Shown: positions 24,771 to 35,309 of the stretch, piece by piece
Position numbering within the stretch: the stretch's first letter is position 1
Layout: each line of letters opens with the position of its first letter
DNA from: Rhytidiadelphus loreus
Lineage: Eukaryota; Streptophyta; Bryopsida; Hypnales; Hylocomiaceae
DNA length: 64,000 nt
Direction: 5' to 3'
NCBI GenBank assembly: GCA_947034895.1
Contig: OX344764.1
Coordinates: 48,093,348-48,157,347 of the forward strand
Made by a program: the position numbers and the translations under genes
Notes under the pieces: model-generated
What the model was told of the DNA's origin: nothing
The model's database searches: none
What the model saw: the letters and a program-made list of their open reading frames with translations, nothing else

Positions 24771-24817
24771 ATGCTTAATTGTTTATTCAATTATTTTGAG
24801 GTGTGGTTACCTCGTAG

Positions 24818-26000
24818 TTACCCCCTAAAGTCCCATTGTCCCAACTAAGGACAAAATGAATTTCAAATAGGCTTGTCTAACTTGGAAAGCTTTGATTCAT
24901 TCCATTTGGACTAGTAAGTGCAAGTCATGGATCTTCTTGTTTTTGCAAGCATGCAATTATAGCATCTTCTTGAAAAAATTAATGTACAAGATTCATTTTT
25001 GAACTAAATTTGCAAAATTATTAAAAAAATAATAATTTTAAAGGCTAATTATGCTTGCTAGAACAATGTCACTATTGGGATTAGTGTGTTTCAATTCCAC
25101 CTTTAGTTAGAGCTATTTATCCTTCAATCTCATACCGACTTCTAATTAACAATTTTTTAAAGACAAATACTCTAGTCAAGGAATATGATCAAAACCACAC
25201 TTTCTTCACTTTAAATGCAAATATCTCACAATCTACATAGTGAAAGTTTCCAAAATTTTCTCCCCTACATTTTTGTACTAGTTTAGTGGAAGATCCATTA
25301 GAAGAGATTTGAGGGCAAAAAAAAATTGTGAGTTCCCAAGCGTTCCTGAACAACAAGGAACATTGGAAACTCTGCGACAACAATGATCTAATGCAGCCAC
25401 ACCTATGCCACATCAAATAATATTAATTCATTAATTAATATTTTCAATATTGTTTCAATAAAAAATTAATTAATTAATTTTTAATAATGTAAAAATGTTT
25501 TAATATTTTGACTGGCTCCCAGGGTGGGGAACAAGCTTGAAACGGACCTCAAATCTCTATGCTCAAATCCCTTGCCCTAATATTTCATCTAAGAACATCC
25601 CCACCCGTCTTGCAAAACGGATGGCCTCTTAAGAGGAGCGGACTCCAAAGGGTCTCCTCCGGCCTCCAAAACGAGTTCCTTTTGCAGGCCGGTTCCTGCT
25701 CTGCAAAACATAAAGAGACAAAACGCGCTTTCCCCTCCTCCAACCGGCTTCTTGTTTTCACCTCATAGCTTGCTGCTTTCACCTCGCATGAATGAGGCGC
25801 TTGGCTTCTAAACCACTTGGCCTTTAAAAAAACAGACCCAAACTCGCTTGCAAAATGCAGGACGGGTGGGCATGCTCTAATGTTATAGTTAGATATGCTA
25901 AAATAATAACTTGTAAAGGTTTTTGCTCTTTACAATAAAAATGGCAGCTTTTGAGTGTGTTTTTTTGGACAGAAAAGGGCCTTGGAACCTCAAGGGTTAA
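24818..26000 (+). mobile_element. TTAA-bounded element, copy C, interrupted
   Basis: The left edge TTACCCCCTAAAGTCCC and right edge CCTCAAGGGTTAA match copy B's ends with changes. Interior matches include GGAAAGCTTTGATTCATTCC near the left and AAAATGGCAGCTTTTGAG near the right. A GC-rich MITE at 25589-25880 has inserted into it. Confidence 0.65.
25589..25880. mobile_element. GC-rich MITE nested in copy C
   Basis: About 292 bp with inverted ends: left AACATCCCCACCCGTCTTGC and right GACGGGTGGGCATGCTCTAA. It is clearly GC-richer than the surrounding element. The AGAGCAT-type terminus is common among plant hAT-like MITEs, but I could not identify a clean target duplication. Confidence 0.6.
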
Positions 26001-26560
26001 CTCCTCAAGCCCATAGGCATATTTTGGGCAGAAATTGTGGAAAACTACAACTTTTTAGGGTAGTGAGAAAAAAATGAAAAAAAAAGTTTTTTTCCAAAAT
26101 TCAATCGTACAAATTTGTACTAAACTACTATGGAAATGTGTAGAAAAACATTTTAGAAACTTTGACCGCACGGATTGAAAGATTATAATGTTTGAAGTTA
26201 GAAGAAAAAGTTTTTTTTTTACCTTGCCTCACAGGGCCAACAGTCTTTAACTCCTCCTAGGGTGAGATTTTTACACTACACATGGTTATTTTTTTTGACA
26301 TTTGCATCTTGTATCGTGTAAGTTGCATACCTTCCAAATTTCAGAACTAAAGGAGGAGTTTTGCAAAAGCTGCCCATTAAAAGAAAAAAAGTTTAGGGCA
26401 ATATAACTTTTGATCCAGGCACCTGATTCGAAAAAAAATGATATTCCCACTAAGGGGGTACATGTGTACACCTTGTGTCAAAACCTTTGTGGACATCCAA
26501 CTAAAATTGACTCCATAAGAATCCAATTTTCAATTGTCCTTTCTTTTCCTTAAGGGTTAA
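25997..26560. mobile_element. TTAA-bounded element, copy D (diverged)
   Basis: It starts at the same TTAA that closes copy C, as TTAACTCCTCAAG, and ends CCTTAAGGGTTAA at 26560. The interior differs from copies A-C apart from poly-A/T tracts. It may be a distant subfamily or two nested pieces, as TTAACTCCTCC recurs at about 26247. Confidence 0.45.
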
Positions 26561-26590
26561 ATAAAATAAGATCCACCACCATCATATGAT

Positions 26591-28610
26591 CAGGGTGGAT
26601 TGACCCCCTCGCTCGGCCTTACCAGGGGTGCATGTAAAAAAAAAGCCCCCTATTTTGGGTTGTTCTAGGGTATATTCTTGACCTCTCTAGACAAATTTGG
26701 GGTCTTTGATCGCAAAAATGAATTAAAATTTTGCAAAAAAATTCAGATGCAGAAAATAAATAATTCCAGGGTTTGCCCGCTTCGAATACTGTAGGCTCCT
26801 CCTCCTTTTCTAGCTAGACCTTGAGTCAGTCATTTCCCCCGAATTGACCTTACTTTGTTTGTCTTTTAGTTTGGCAGAGCTATGGACTTGTTCCATCTTG
26901 AGAAGTGAAGCTCCTGAATCTACATAAGCTAAGTTAAGCTTCCCTAATGCAATAAGTTATCCAAGTTTCCATGGCGAGGGTGAACTGACCCCCTCATTAC
27001 CCTGTTCCCCCCTGGGGAAAACACTGTGGAATTTTTTATTTGCAATCAGATGATAAAATTTGCAAATTCTGGATTCAGGTTTGCAATCAATGGCCCCTGA
27101 TTAGCTACTGGAGGTGTAGAGATTAGAAAAATCACAGCAAAAATTAATTAATTTTTTTCACAATAACCCTTGGACGGGGCAATGAGGGGGGCAGTTCACC
27201 CTGGCCAGTTTCCCCTGCGTCTCTGCTGGCCAAAGTGAACTGCCCCCCTCATTGCCCCTCCAGGGCAAACCTTGGAATTTTTTTATTTGCAAGGCTTAAT
27301 TTTTTGGAAATTATGAATTCATATTTGCAATCAGAGGCCCAAAATTACTCTCGGGAGATGCAAGAATTACCAAAAAATTGGCACAACATAGGGGGCTTTT
27401 TTTTCAAGCCAAAGTTGACCGGGGCAATGAGGGGTCGGGGTGAACTGATCCCCTCGCTCGTCCCCCACAAGTCAATCCAGGGGTGCAAATAAAAAAAAGA
27501 CCCCCCTATTTTGTGCCCAGAAAATCTATGTTCTACATCTCTCCTAGCTAATTTGGGGCCTCTTATTGCAAATATGAATTCAAAAATTGCAAATTTTATC
27601 ATGCGTGGGAAATAAAAAAATTTAGGATTTTACTTCGGGGACAAGCGAGGGGGTCAATTCACCGGCCAGGGTGAATTGACCCCCTCATAGCCCCTCATAG
27701 CCCCTCCAAGGCAAACCTTGGAATTTTTTATTTGCAAGGTTTTATTTATTTTTTAATTTTAAATTCATATTTGCAATCAGAGGCCTCAAATTACTCTAGG
27801 GGATGCAAGAATTACCAAAAAATTGGCACAACATAGGGGACTTTTTTTTCAAACCAAAGTTGACCGGGGCAATGAGGGGTCAATTCTCCTTGTGCTCGGT
27901 TCACCCCGGCCCAATGGCCAGGGAGAACTGACCCCCTCACTCAGCCCTGCAGGCAAATCCTGGAATTATTTATTTTCTGCACATGATTTTTTTTGCAAAT
28001 TTTGAATTCATTTTTGCGATCAGAGACCCTGAATTAGCTAGGTGAAGTCAAGAATATACCCTAGAATGGCCCAAAATAGGGGTCATTTTTTTTACTTGCA
28101 CCCCTGGTAAGGCCGAGCGAGGGGGTCAATCTGGCCAGGGTGAATTGACCCCCTCATTGCCCCTCCAGGGCAAACCCTGGAATTTTTTATTTGCAAGGAT
28201 TAATCTTTTTTTGAAATTCTGAATTCATATTTGCAATCAGAGGCCCCTAATTACTCTTGGGAGATGCAAGCATTACCAAAAAATTGGCACAACATAGGGG
28301 GCTTTTTTTTCAAACCAACGTTGACCGGGGGCAATGAGGGGGTCAATTCACCCTGACCCCAATGAGGGATCAGGGTGGATTGACCCCCTCGCTCGTCCTT
28401 ACCAAGGGTGCATGTAAAAAAAAAGCCCCCTATTTTGGGCCGTTCTAGGGTATACTCTCGACCTCCCTTGACTAATTTGTGGTCTCTGATCACAAAAATG
28501 AATTAAAATTTTGCAAAAAAATTCATGTGCGAAAAATAAATAATTCCAGGGTTTGCTCACAGGCCCGAGCAAGGGGGTCAGTTCTCCCTGGCCCAATGAG
28601 GGGTCCAATT
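26591..28610. repeat. Cluster of about eight GGGTGAATTGACCCCC MITE units
   Basis: Units of about 200-250 bp follow one another, each bounded by inverted ends of the type AGGGTGAATTGACCCCCTC. Approximate units: 26591-26780 (right end lost), 26980-27212, 27229-27437, 27437-27664, 27663-27900, 27911-28134, 28134-28364, 28365-28610. Units 1, 4 and 8 have the core in one orientation (TGCATGTAAAAAAAAAGCCC type) and the others in the opposite one. Short open frames on both strands run through the units but only reflect their shared sequence. Single units lie at 13.9 and 34.24 kb. Confidence 0.85.
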
Positions 28611-28641
28611 CTCCCTGTGCGTCTCTATCCATAATAACTTA

Positions 28642-29690
28642 TGGTACGATCACACTTGGGCTTAGGAAGGACCCGTTGCTAAAAGATAATAGTGGAGGAC
28701 TAAAAATAGGGTTCCCATTTTTTGGATCGGGATTCTGTCGAACCAGCTGAAAAAATACGGACAAAGAACGCTGATGCTGGAAAACGTTGTTGTTCACACA
28801 TAGTTTTTGCTTTTAATTTTTTGAGTGCCACGACGAATTGGACAACTCCGTCCTCACCAGGCGGTCACACTTGAAAGGACCTATTGCTGAAGTAATCGGA
28901 CGTCGGCCCTCATGCACTCGTCTCCGTTGCACAACTGAGAATCACTGCTCAGTTTTCACCTTCGTTATCGCTCTCTTTTCTTGCTTCTTGTGATTGTGCT
29001 CGTGAAATTAATGAACCGCTTGAGGTTCAAAAGTTGTTGTGACTGCTTGCTTTGTGCGTGCTGGAGCGTGGGTTGTGTTCCCTGGAATGACTAGTTGATG
29101 AATTGATGGTGTGCGTCTTCCTCCTTCGTCTTGCTTGGCAGCAGAAGCATGCTTGTTGGTGCGTTGGCGCATAGTGGTTGTCAAATGCACTGTGATTCTC
29201 AAACCCTAGCCAACTTCACTCGCCCCTATACCTGCGACAGAGGTAGTGCTGTGTCTTCAGTCTGATTAGTTCTTCTTGGCCTCTTCCATTGAAAGTCTGC
29301 AAAGCAATTGAGGAAGAGGAAGTGCGCATCGCAGCGACGCAGATTTGCGGTGTATAAGAACTGACCTTGCGCGTCATCCATTTCTGTGTCTATATTTTTG
29401 GCCGCTCTTTGCTAATCGTCCCTCTTGGGTCTCATTAACTAAAACTGGTCGCAAATCTCTCCAATCTTCGTTTCCTCAAGTTTCGAGTGTTACGTAAAAA
29501 TCTGCACAAACACCGTAACAACCGGGGAAGTGTACTCAAAGTCGCTCCTAAACGCTGCTCTTATTTCGTGCCAGGTGGGCATCCACGTAGGCTTGGGATT
29601 TACAGAGGAACTCAAGTGCGAACAGCCATGGTTTTAATCTTCCTTAACTGCCCACTTATCTCACGTTTAACGCCAGGTGCGAATGTACCC
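28642..29690. mobile_element. Harbinger-like non-autonomous element (copy 2)
   Basis: The left end TGGTACGATCACACTTGG and the inverse of the right end, GGGTACATTCGCACCTGG, form an imperfect terminal inverted repeat. TTA flanks both sides (28639-28641 and 29691-29693), matching the PIF/Harbinger target duplication. An internal CGGTCACACTTGAAAGGACC near 28863 repeats the left end. It is about 1.05 kb and no transposase domain is visible in its frames. The right 290 bp match 2886-3174. Confidence 0.7.
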
Positions 29691-29693
29691 TTA

Positions 29694-30299
29694 TTAACTT
29701 ATGGTTCAGTGACTTGGGTTCATGCATCCGTCCTCCCTAACTTAAGTTCATTCAGTTGTGGGATGCCATGGTTTTGTGCTTTTATCATGAGTTAGGTGAG
29801 CCATGGGGCCCCCTCATTTAAGACAATGGGACATGAGTGGAACTGCCAATTGGCTGGGTCGTGCCTACCATACCCCCATCCCTTTAGGCTGGATGGGGTA
29901 GGGTTTGCTTTTGCTTTTGCCCTTTACTTGCCCTTCTTTGCCCTTTTCCTTATTTGTCCCCTTTTGGATCCCTTGGAATCATCTTGGCTAATGGGCTAAT
30001 GACAAAGGGACCTAATAAGTAAAGTTAAGCATAGTGGCTGAGGCATATTATTATGTGGCTGAGGCATATTATTATGTTGTTATTATGCCCACATTGGTCC
30101 TTCCGACTTCCGAGCTGCTGCACAGGTAAGGTATTGGTGGACACCCGGACAGGACTCCACAGAACTTAACTTAAAAAGAAAAGAAGGGAAGGGAAGGAGA
30201 GAAAAGAAGGGAAGGGAAACAACTGAAGAGCAGTCGGTTCCTCAGGAAGGAAGGAGCTATCATGATGGACAGACGGAGTTCTCTGCAAATGTTCAGTCA
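29694..30299. other. Spacer with short duplications
   Basis: Contains a perfect tandem copy of GTGGCTGAGGCATATTATTAT near 30034-30075 and an AAGAAGGGAAGGGA-type purine run near 30180-30220. No gene recognised. Confidence 0.5.
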
Positions 30300-32320
30300 T
30301 TGGGAAAAAATGGTTGTTCTATGCAGTATTGTTAGGGATTACTTTCAATACTGTTGCAAGGGCTTAACAATCTAATATTGTCGCAGTATTCAAACAATAT
30401 TGAAAATTACACAAATGAATGCAATATTGCAACTTTACCAAATAAATACTAATAATTAGTGCAGTATGTAGTATTGCAACGAAGATGTAAACTTAATACT
30501 TGAATATTGCAATACCCTATGTTATTTAAAAGAATAATAAGAAAATTAATTTAAAAATAAATAAACTCCCCGCCGCCGTGGCAGGCAACCCACCATTCAC
30601 CCACCACCCAGACAGGCAATGTGCAGTTGGGCATCGCCACCAATGAGGTTCAAACCTTGGACTTCATTGGTGAGGTCCTCAGGTCCTATTACCAATAAAC
30701 CACACGAAACATTACACAAACATACTAAGTGTACAATTCTATTTAATTGTTTTTTCTAATTGTTTTTCATTTGCTTTGTAAAATCAATAGACTTTGGAGG
30801 CTTTTTTGGCATAGTAGAACAACTTTTTTCAAAAATATTTTAGCTAACAAAAGTTGTCGAAAAAATCAAATTTCATATCCAAAAATCCGTTTGACATTTT
30901 CAGACTCCAATTAAAATTTATAAACAAAACTCAGAGAGGATGTTTAAAAATGTCCCAAAAATGTCCTTTTTAACCTCTCTTTGAACTTTGCCCGTACCTT
31001 TTGATTGGAGGCTCAAAATCTCAAACGGATTTTTGAAGATGAAAGCTAGCTTGACCTTACAACTTTTCATAGTTTAAATTTTTTTGAAAAAAGTTGTGTC
31101 CCTATGCCAATGTGTCCGCCAAACTCTATTGAATTTAAAAAACACCGAATTGTGAATGATTAAGTTTAAACCCAAAAATTCCATTGCTTAATACCCTCTA
31201 AGAAGTCTTGCAACCCCACTATAAAGTCTATTAAAAAATTTGTCCAAAAAAACTCTCAAAATTATAATTAGGTTTGCAAACCTATTGAACCATCATGTTC
31301 AAACGTATAGAAGTAGTCATAATACAAGGATTTATTAGTAAAATAAGATTATAATTTAGAAAAATCTATTTAATAAAATTTGGGAAGGCAACACTATGAT
31401 ATTGAATTCTTTCTAGTGTAAATTTTTTCTTAGGTACTATGAATTTTTTTTCACAAAGTTTCTTGAAAACTAATCACATTGATATTTCTTAATTGTTTCC
31501 ACAATAAAATATGAAAAATCCATCACCAACATTTTTCAATCAATTATTATGTAACACAACGAAGAGCACACAAAACAATTTATCATAAATTGAAGTTTTC
31601 TTTTTTGAATTTGAAATTTGGTGTGTTGATCAAGATTGCATAAATAATAAATTTAATAGGATAATTTTGATAGAGTATTCTTAAATTGATACAAAGTACC
31701 ATTTTCTTCATGACAACCAACAACCTTTATAAGAAGTACAAACGGAAAATGGTAGCAGAGAAAATGAATAATTGAAGGGTGAGATTTGGACAATTGTAGT
31801 ACTTATAGAATATTGTTTCAATATAAACTTGTTATTTCAAATTGTACAATTTCAATATATTAAAAAAATTCTCATTTAATAATATTAATTGTTGCAATAT
31901 GGCAACATTGCCAAATTTTCCAATATTGTATAGGTATATTTTTAGTATTGCATCAATATTGTAAAATATTAGGATTGCATTAGTATTGCAATAGTTTTAA
32001 TAGTTGCAATATAGCAACAACAGACTAATTTCTCATAATTGAATAGATATACAATTTGTATTGAATCCAAACTGCAAGAATAATCTTTGTTGTGTTTTCC
32101 CCAGGCCACCTGTGGCTGGGGCTATGTTTCTCCTTCCTTGCAATGAAATTTCGTTTCATTTGTGTCAAAAACAAACAAACAAACTGCAAGAATAACTAAT
32201 TTTCTAGTATTGACTATGTATGTAGTGCGTACTATATCAGTACTGCATCAATCAATATTGTATAGTTTAGAAACTGCATCAGTATTGATACAATACTGTT
32301 GCAATGGGTTTGTTTTTGCC
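30300..32320. mobile_element. AT-rich element with TATTGCAA subterminal repeats (putative)
   Basis: CAATACTGTTGCAA occurs near 30350 and again near 32290, and many TATTGCAA/TTGCAATA variants cluster at 30.3-30.5 and 31.8-32.3 kb with few in between. Such two-sided clustering is typical of non-autonomous DNA transposons. Exact ends and target duplication could not be fixed. The 30785-31131 foldback lies inside. Confidence 0.45.
30785..31131. repeat. Foldback hairpin, relative of the 46 kb palindrome
   Basis: Arms of about 165 bp begin CAATAGACTTTGGAGG and end CCGCCAAACTCTATTG, centred near 30958. Around the centre GAGAGGATGTTTAAAAATG faces AACCTCTCTTTGAA. The centre resembles that of 45885-46517, so the two share an origin. 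Arms are imperfect. Confidence 0.75.
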
Positions 32321-32329
32321 TGATGCAGT

Positions 32330-33265
32330 TCTCTCCGTCTGTCTCTCTAGATTCAGTCGGACGGGCAAGCAACTCTTTTTTTGGACAAAATGGAGCCAGA
32401 AAGCACCATTTCATAGTGTAAATCTTCTTTTTGCCAAAAAAGTTTAAATCCAATTTAAAATATGGATGAAATTGTCAAATTTGGATGAAGAAGTGTATGA
32501 ATTTGATTGAAAACTGTTTTATAGTACAAAAGATGGATGTACAAAGAAATAAAATGCTTCACCAAATTTTAAGTGATCGCCATCCTGGCACTTTTTCAAA
32601 AACCAAAAAAAAGGACTAGATGCAAGTCAAGTTAGATTGAGGGCTAGGATGGATCGATCAAACAATCCAACGCTAGATCAACTTGGTAGTCAACTACTCA
32701 ACTTCGGGAGGGACTTGGCCCACTAACTATGCACCCTAAAGAGGCAGTCATACATCAAGTTTGCCATTAGTTGCCCCCCCCTCCCAAAAATGAATAGGCC
32801 GTTGATTTTTTTTTAAATGCTTCTCCCTCCATAATGCCGTTGATTCCTCAAAATTTCTTAAGCCGTTGATCTTTGAGATTGAATCTAAGCCATCCATCCA
32901 AATATGAATACAATTTTAGAATCATGATACATATACGGATACAACACAAAAATATGGATACGAATATTTGATATTGAAATATTATACAATATGGATACGG
33001 ATACGATATACGATATATTGGAGTAGTGTGCCTTGGGTGATTGCCACTATCAAAATAAAATAAAATAAAATATTCTAATTTTCTAATTCATAAAAAAAAT
33101 TGAAATTTAATAACTGACTATCACACTATAGGACCAAATGCCACAAACAAAGCCTCTGCACCCCTCCTTCGTAGAGAGTTTTTTGATAGTACTAGGAGCA
33201 TGATTGGAAGATGGATAGTTTAAAATATCTCACAGTAACAAACAAAACAAAACAAACAACCTAAT
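32330..33265. other. AT-rich spacer, no gene recognised
   Basis: Contains ATATGGATACGGATACGA-type short repeats near 32940-33015 and (AAAAT)n near 33053. No gene recognised. Confidence 0.5.
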
Positions 33266-34133
33266 CTCCCCCCTAAAGGACCGGCCTGTTGAATTTGGCA
33301 ACATAGCAATTTTAGGTAGGTATGTACGACTAGAAATTTCCATGTTTTTTACCCAAACTTTAATAGAAGGTGAGGACAAGGAATATCTTTCATATGCACT
33401 AAATTTCATGACATTTGGAAATATGAGTCAAAAGTTATGGCCTAATATGTTACGTTTTTAGTAAATGGGCAGTCTGGGCAAATCATAAAAAATTTGCTTT
33501 TCTTAGAAACAAAAATTTGAAATTGATTTTCTAGATTTATATATACATGGAAAGCTTTGAATCATTCCATTTTGATCAATGAGTCAAAAGTTATGAGGAG
33601 TTTTAATTTGCTGGTGGTTATAAATTCTCTACTCTAAAATGAACTTTGAAGTCCTTTATTTTATTCAATTTTTAATGTTTTTTGAAAAAAAGAAATCATA
33701 AGATGTAGATTGTCTATTAAAACATTGCAACCATTGGGATTGGCATTTTTCAATTCTATAACTAAATTCTTAACAATTTTGTATTTTGAATAATTCTCTA
33801 CTTCTTTCTACTTACTATTTTTTCTTGTATTTTGTACAATTCCAAATGATCTACCTTAAGTTAAACCATAACGTTTGCAGGCATCACTTCTTCAAACGAG
33901 TATAATAACCCAACGTCTTGTTCATGTAAGCATCAGGCCGGGTGCTCAGCACAGAGCGAACTATTCTTTCGCCTTTTACTAAAGAATACCGTGCGTTGGG
34001 TACACGTACCGGCATACCCTTTTTTTTGGACTGCCCCTCACGGGGCCCAACAAACAAACCAAATCGTATATCTACTAAATCCAGGTAAGTCCCCGAATCT
34101 AATACAGTTTACTTCCTTCATTTTAATAACTGT

Positions 34134-34690
34134 ACATTTCAGGAGGGGTCAGCTTACTTTCTTCAATTCACTAACGGTGTACATTTCAGAAAGGGGTCGG
34201 TTTGCTTTCTTGAATCTAGTAATTGTGTACATTTCATGAGGATCGGGGTGGATTAACCCAGGGGTGCATGTAAATAAAAAATAAAAAATAAAAAAATAAA
34301 AAAATAAAAAAAATAAAAAAATAAAAAAGCCTATTTTGGGCCGTTCTAGGGTATCTTGACATCTGTCAACTCATTTGGGGTCTCAAAATTTGCAAAAAAA
34401 TTCATATGTGGAAAATAAATAATTCCAGGGTTTGCACGCAGGGCCGAGCAAGGGGGTCAATCCACCCCGCCCATTTCAGGAGGGGTCACTTTACTTTCTT
34501 CAATTTACTATTTGTGTACATTTGAGGAAAGGGTCAGCTCACTTTCTTCAATTTACTAACTGTGTACATTTCAGGAGGGGGTCGGTTCACTTTCTTCAAT
34601 GTACTAATTGTGTACATTTCAGGAAGGGGTCAGTTTACTTTCTTGAATCTAGTAATTGTGTACATTTCAAGATGGGGTCACTTTTAGAAA
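34134..34690. repeat. 48-bp tandem array encoding a 16-residue repeat, split by a MITE
   Basis: Units start at ACATTTC or a variant at 34134, 34181, 34229 (cut), 34472 (resumes), 34518, 34566, 34614 and 34662. The last steps are exactly 48 bp. Because 48 is divisible by 3, one plus frame stays open and encodes repeats of the pattern VHFRKGSVxFLQFTNC. The frame has no start context or other domain and is probably incidental. Confidence 0.8.
34241..34471. mobile_element. MITE unit inserted in the 48-bp array
   Basis: Left GGGGTGGATTAACCC and right GGGTCAATCCACCCC are inverted copies. The interior matches units 1 and 8 of the 26.6-28.6 kb cluster (TTTTGGGCCGTTCTAGGGTA). It contains an (AAAAAT)n run. 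It splits one tandem unit, so it arrived after the array formed. Confidence 0.8.
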
Positions 34691-35309
34691 CTACTGTGTT
34701 TCAACTTCAAATATTTGTAAATAATTCCACGAATGTCTAAAACATTGAGCAAAACAAAAGAAACGGCTTGGACTAAAGGCCAATTTCAATTTTCTTCCTA
34801 CCATAATTTACTAAAAATTGTTTAAAGGAGTTTGGCTTCCCCAAAACTGCAATGAGCTTCTAAAGGGTCGCTTTAAAAGCCTCCTACCTTACCAAGCATA
34901 ACTTTGAAATTTTAGGAAGGGTTGTAGGATTGAAAAATAACAGTTTTTAGTCCCAAATAGTTCTTCCTCACATTTTTCAAGCATGCAACCAAGTTGACTT
35001 GAAGAGTGAATCTAAAGAAGCATCACTATTTGGAACATTTTTTCATACAAATGTGAACTTGTGAAGTGCAGTTGACCGGTTTTTCGCAAGGCCCAAAAAA
35101 TGATTTTTGTGAATTCAAAAGTTAATATCTTGCAACCCCGTTGTGGAAATTTCTGAAATTTTGTCTACATGTTTTCAAGTTGGCATACTACAAGATCCTA
35201 CAGTTATAGGTGTCTCAAAATGTTTTTTTTCCAAGATTTGATACTTGTACTAAAAACAACAATTTGGGAGCATTTTTGGTGAAAACATAGGCAAAGAACT
35301 TAAGGTTCT

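Larger units (their letters stand above)
33853..34971. mobile_element. Insertion inside copy E containing a 48-bp tandem array
   Basis: This segment is absent from copy B. It holds a 48-bp tandem array (34134-34690), itself interrupted by one MITE unit. No transposase frame. Its own terminal sequences are unclear. Confidence 0.55.
33266..35309 (+). mobile_element. TTAA-type element, copy E, split by an insertion
   Basis: The left part (33266-33852) and right part (34972-35309) align in order with copy B at 23.1-24.06 kb. Shared strings include TTCATGACATTTGGAAATA, AATCATTCCATTTTGATCAA (TCGTTCC in B), and GTGAACTTGTGAAGTGCAG (GTGAGCTTG in B). The left terminus is CCCCCCTAAAGGACC and the outer TTAA is mutated at both ends. 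Homology breaks at CCAAATGATCT and resumes at ATTTTTCAAGCATG, indicating about 1.1 kb of inserted sequence. Confidence 0.75.

Noticed and set aside
27235..28750. Several 60-85-codon frames with similar peptides
   Set aside because: They are translations of the MITE units and recur because the units repeat.
34432..34740. 102-codon frame with 16-residue repeats
   Set aside because: Begins inside a MITE and is generated by a 48-bp tandem array; reported as a repeat, not a gene.
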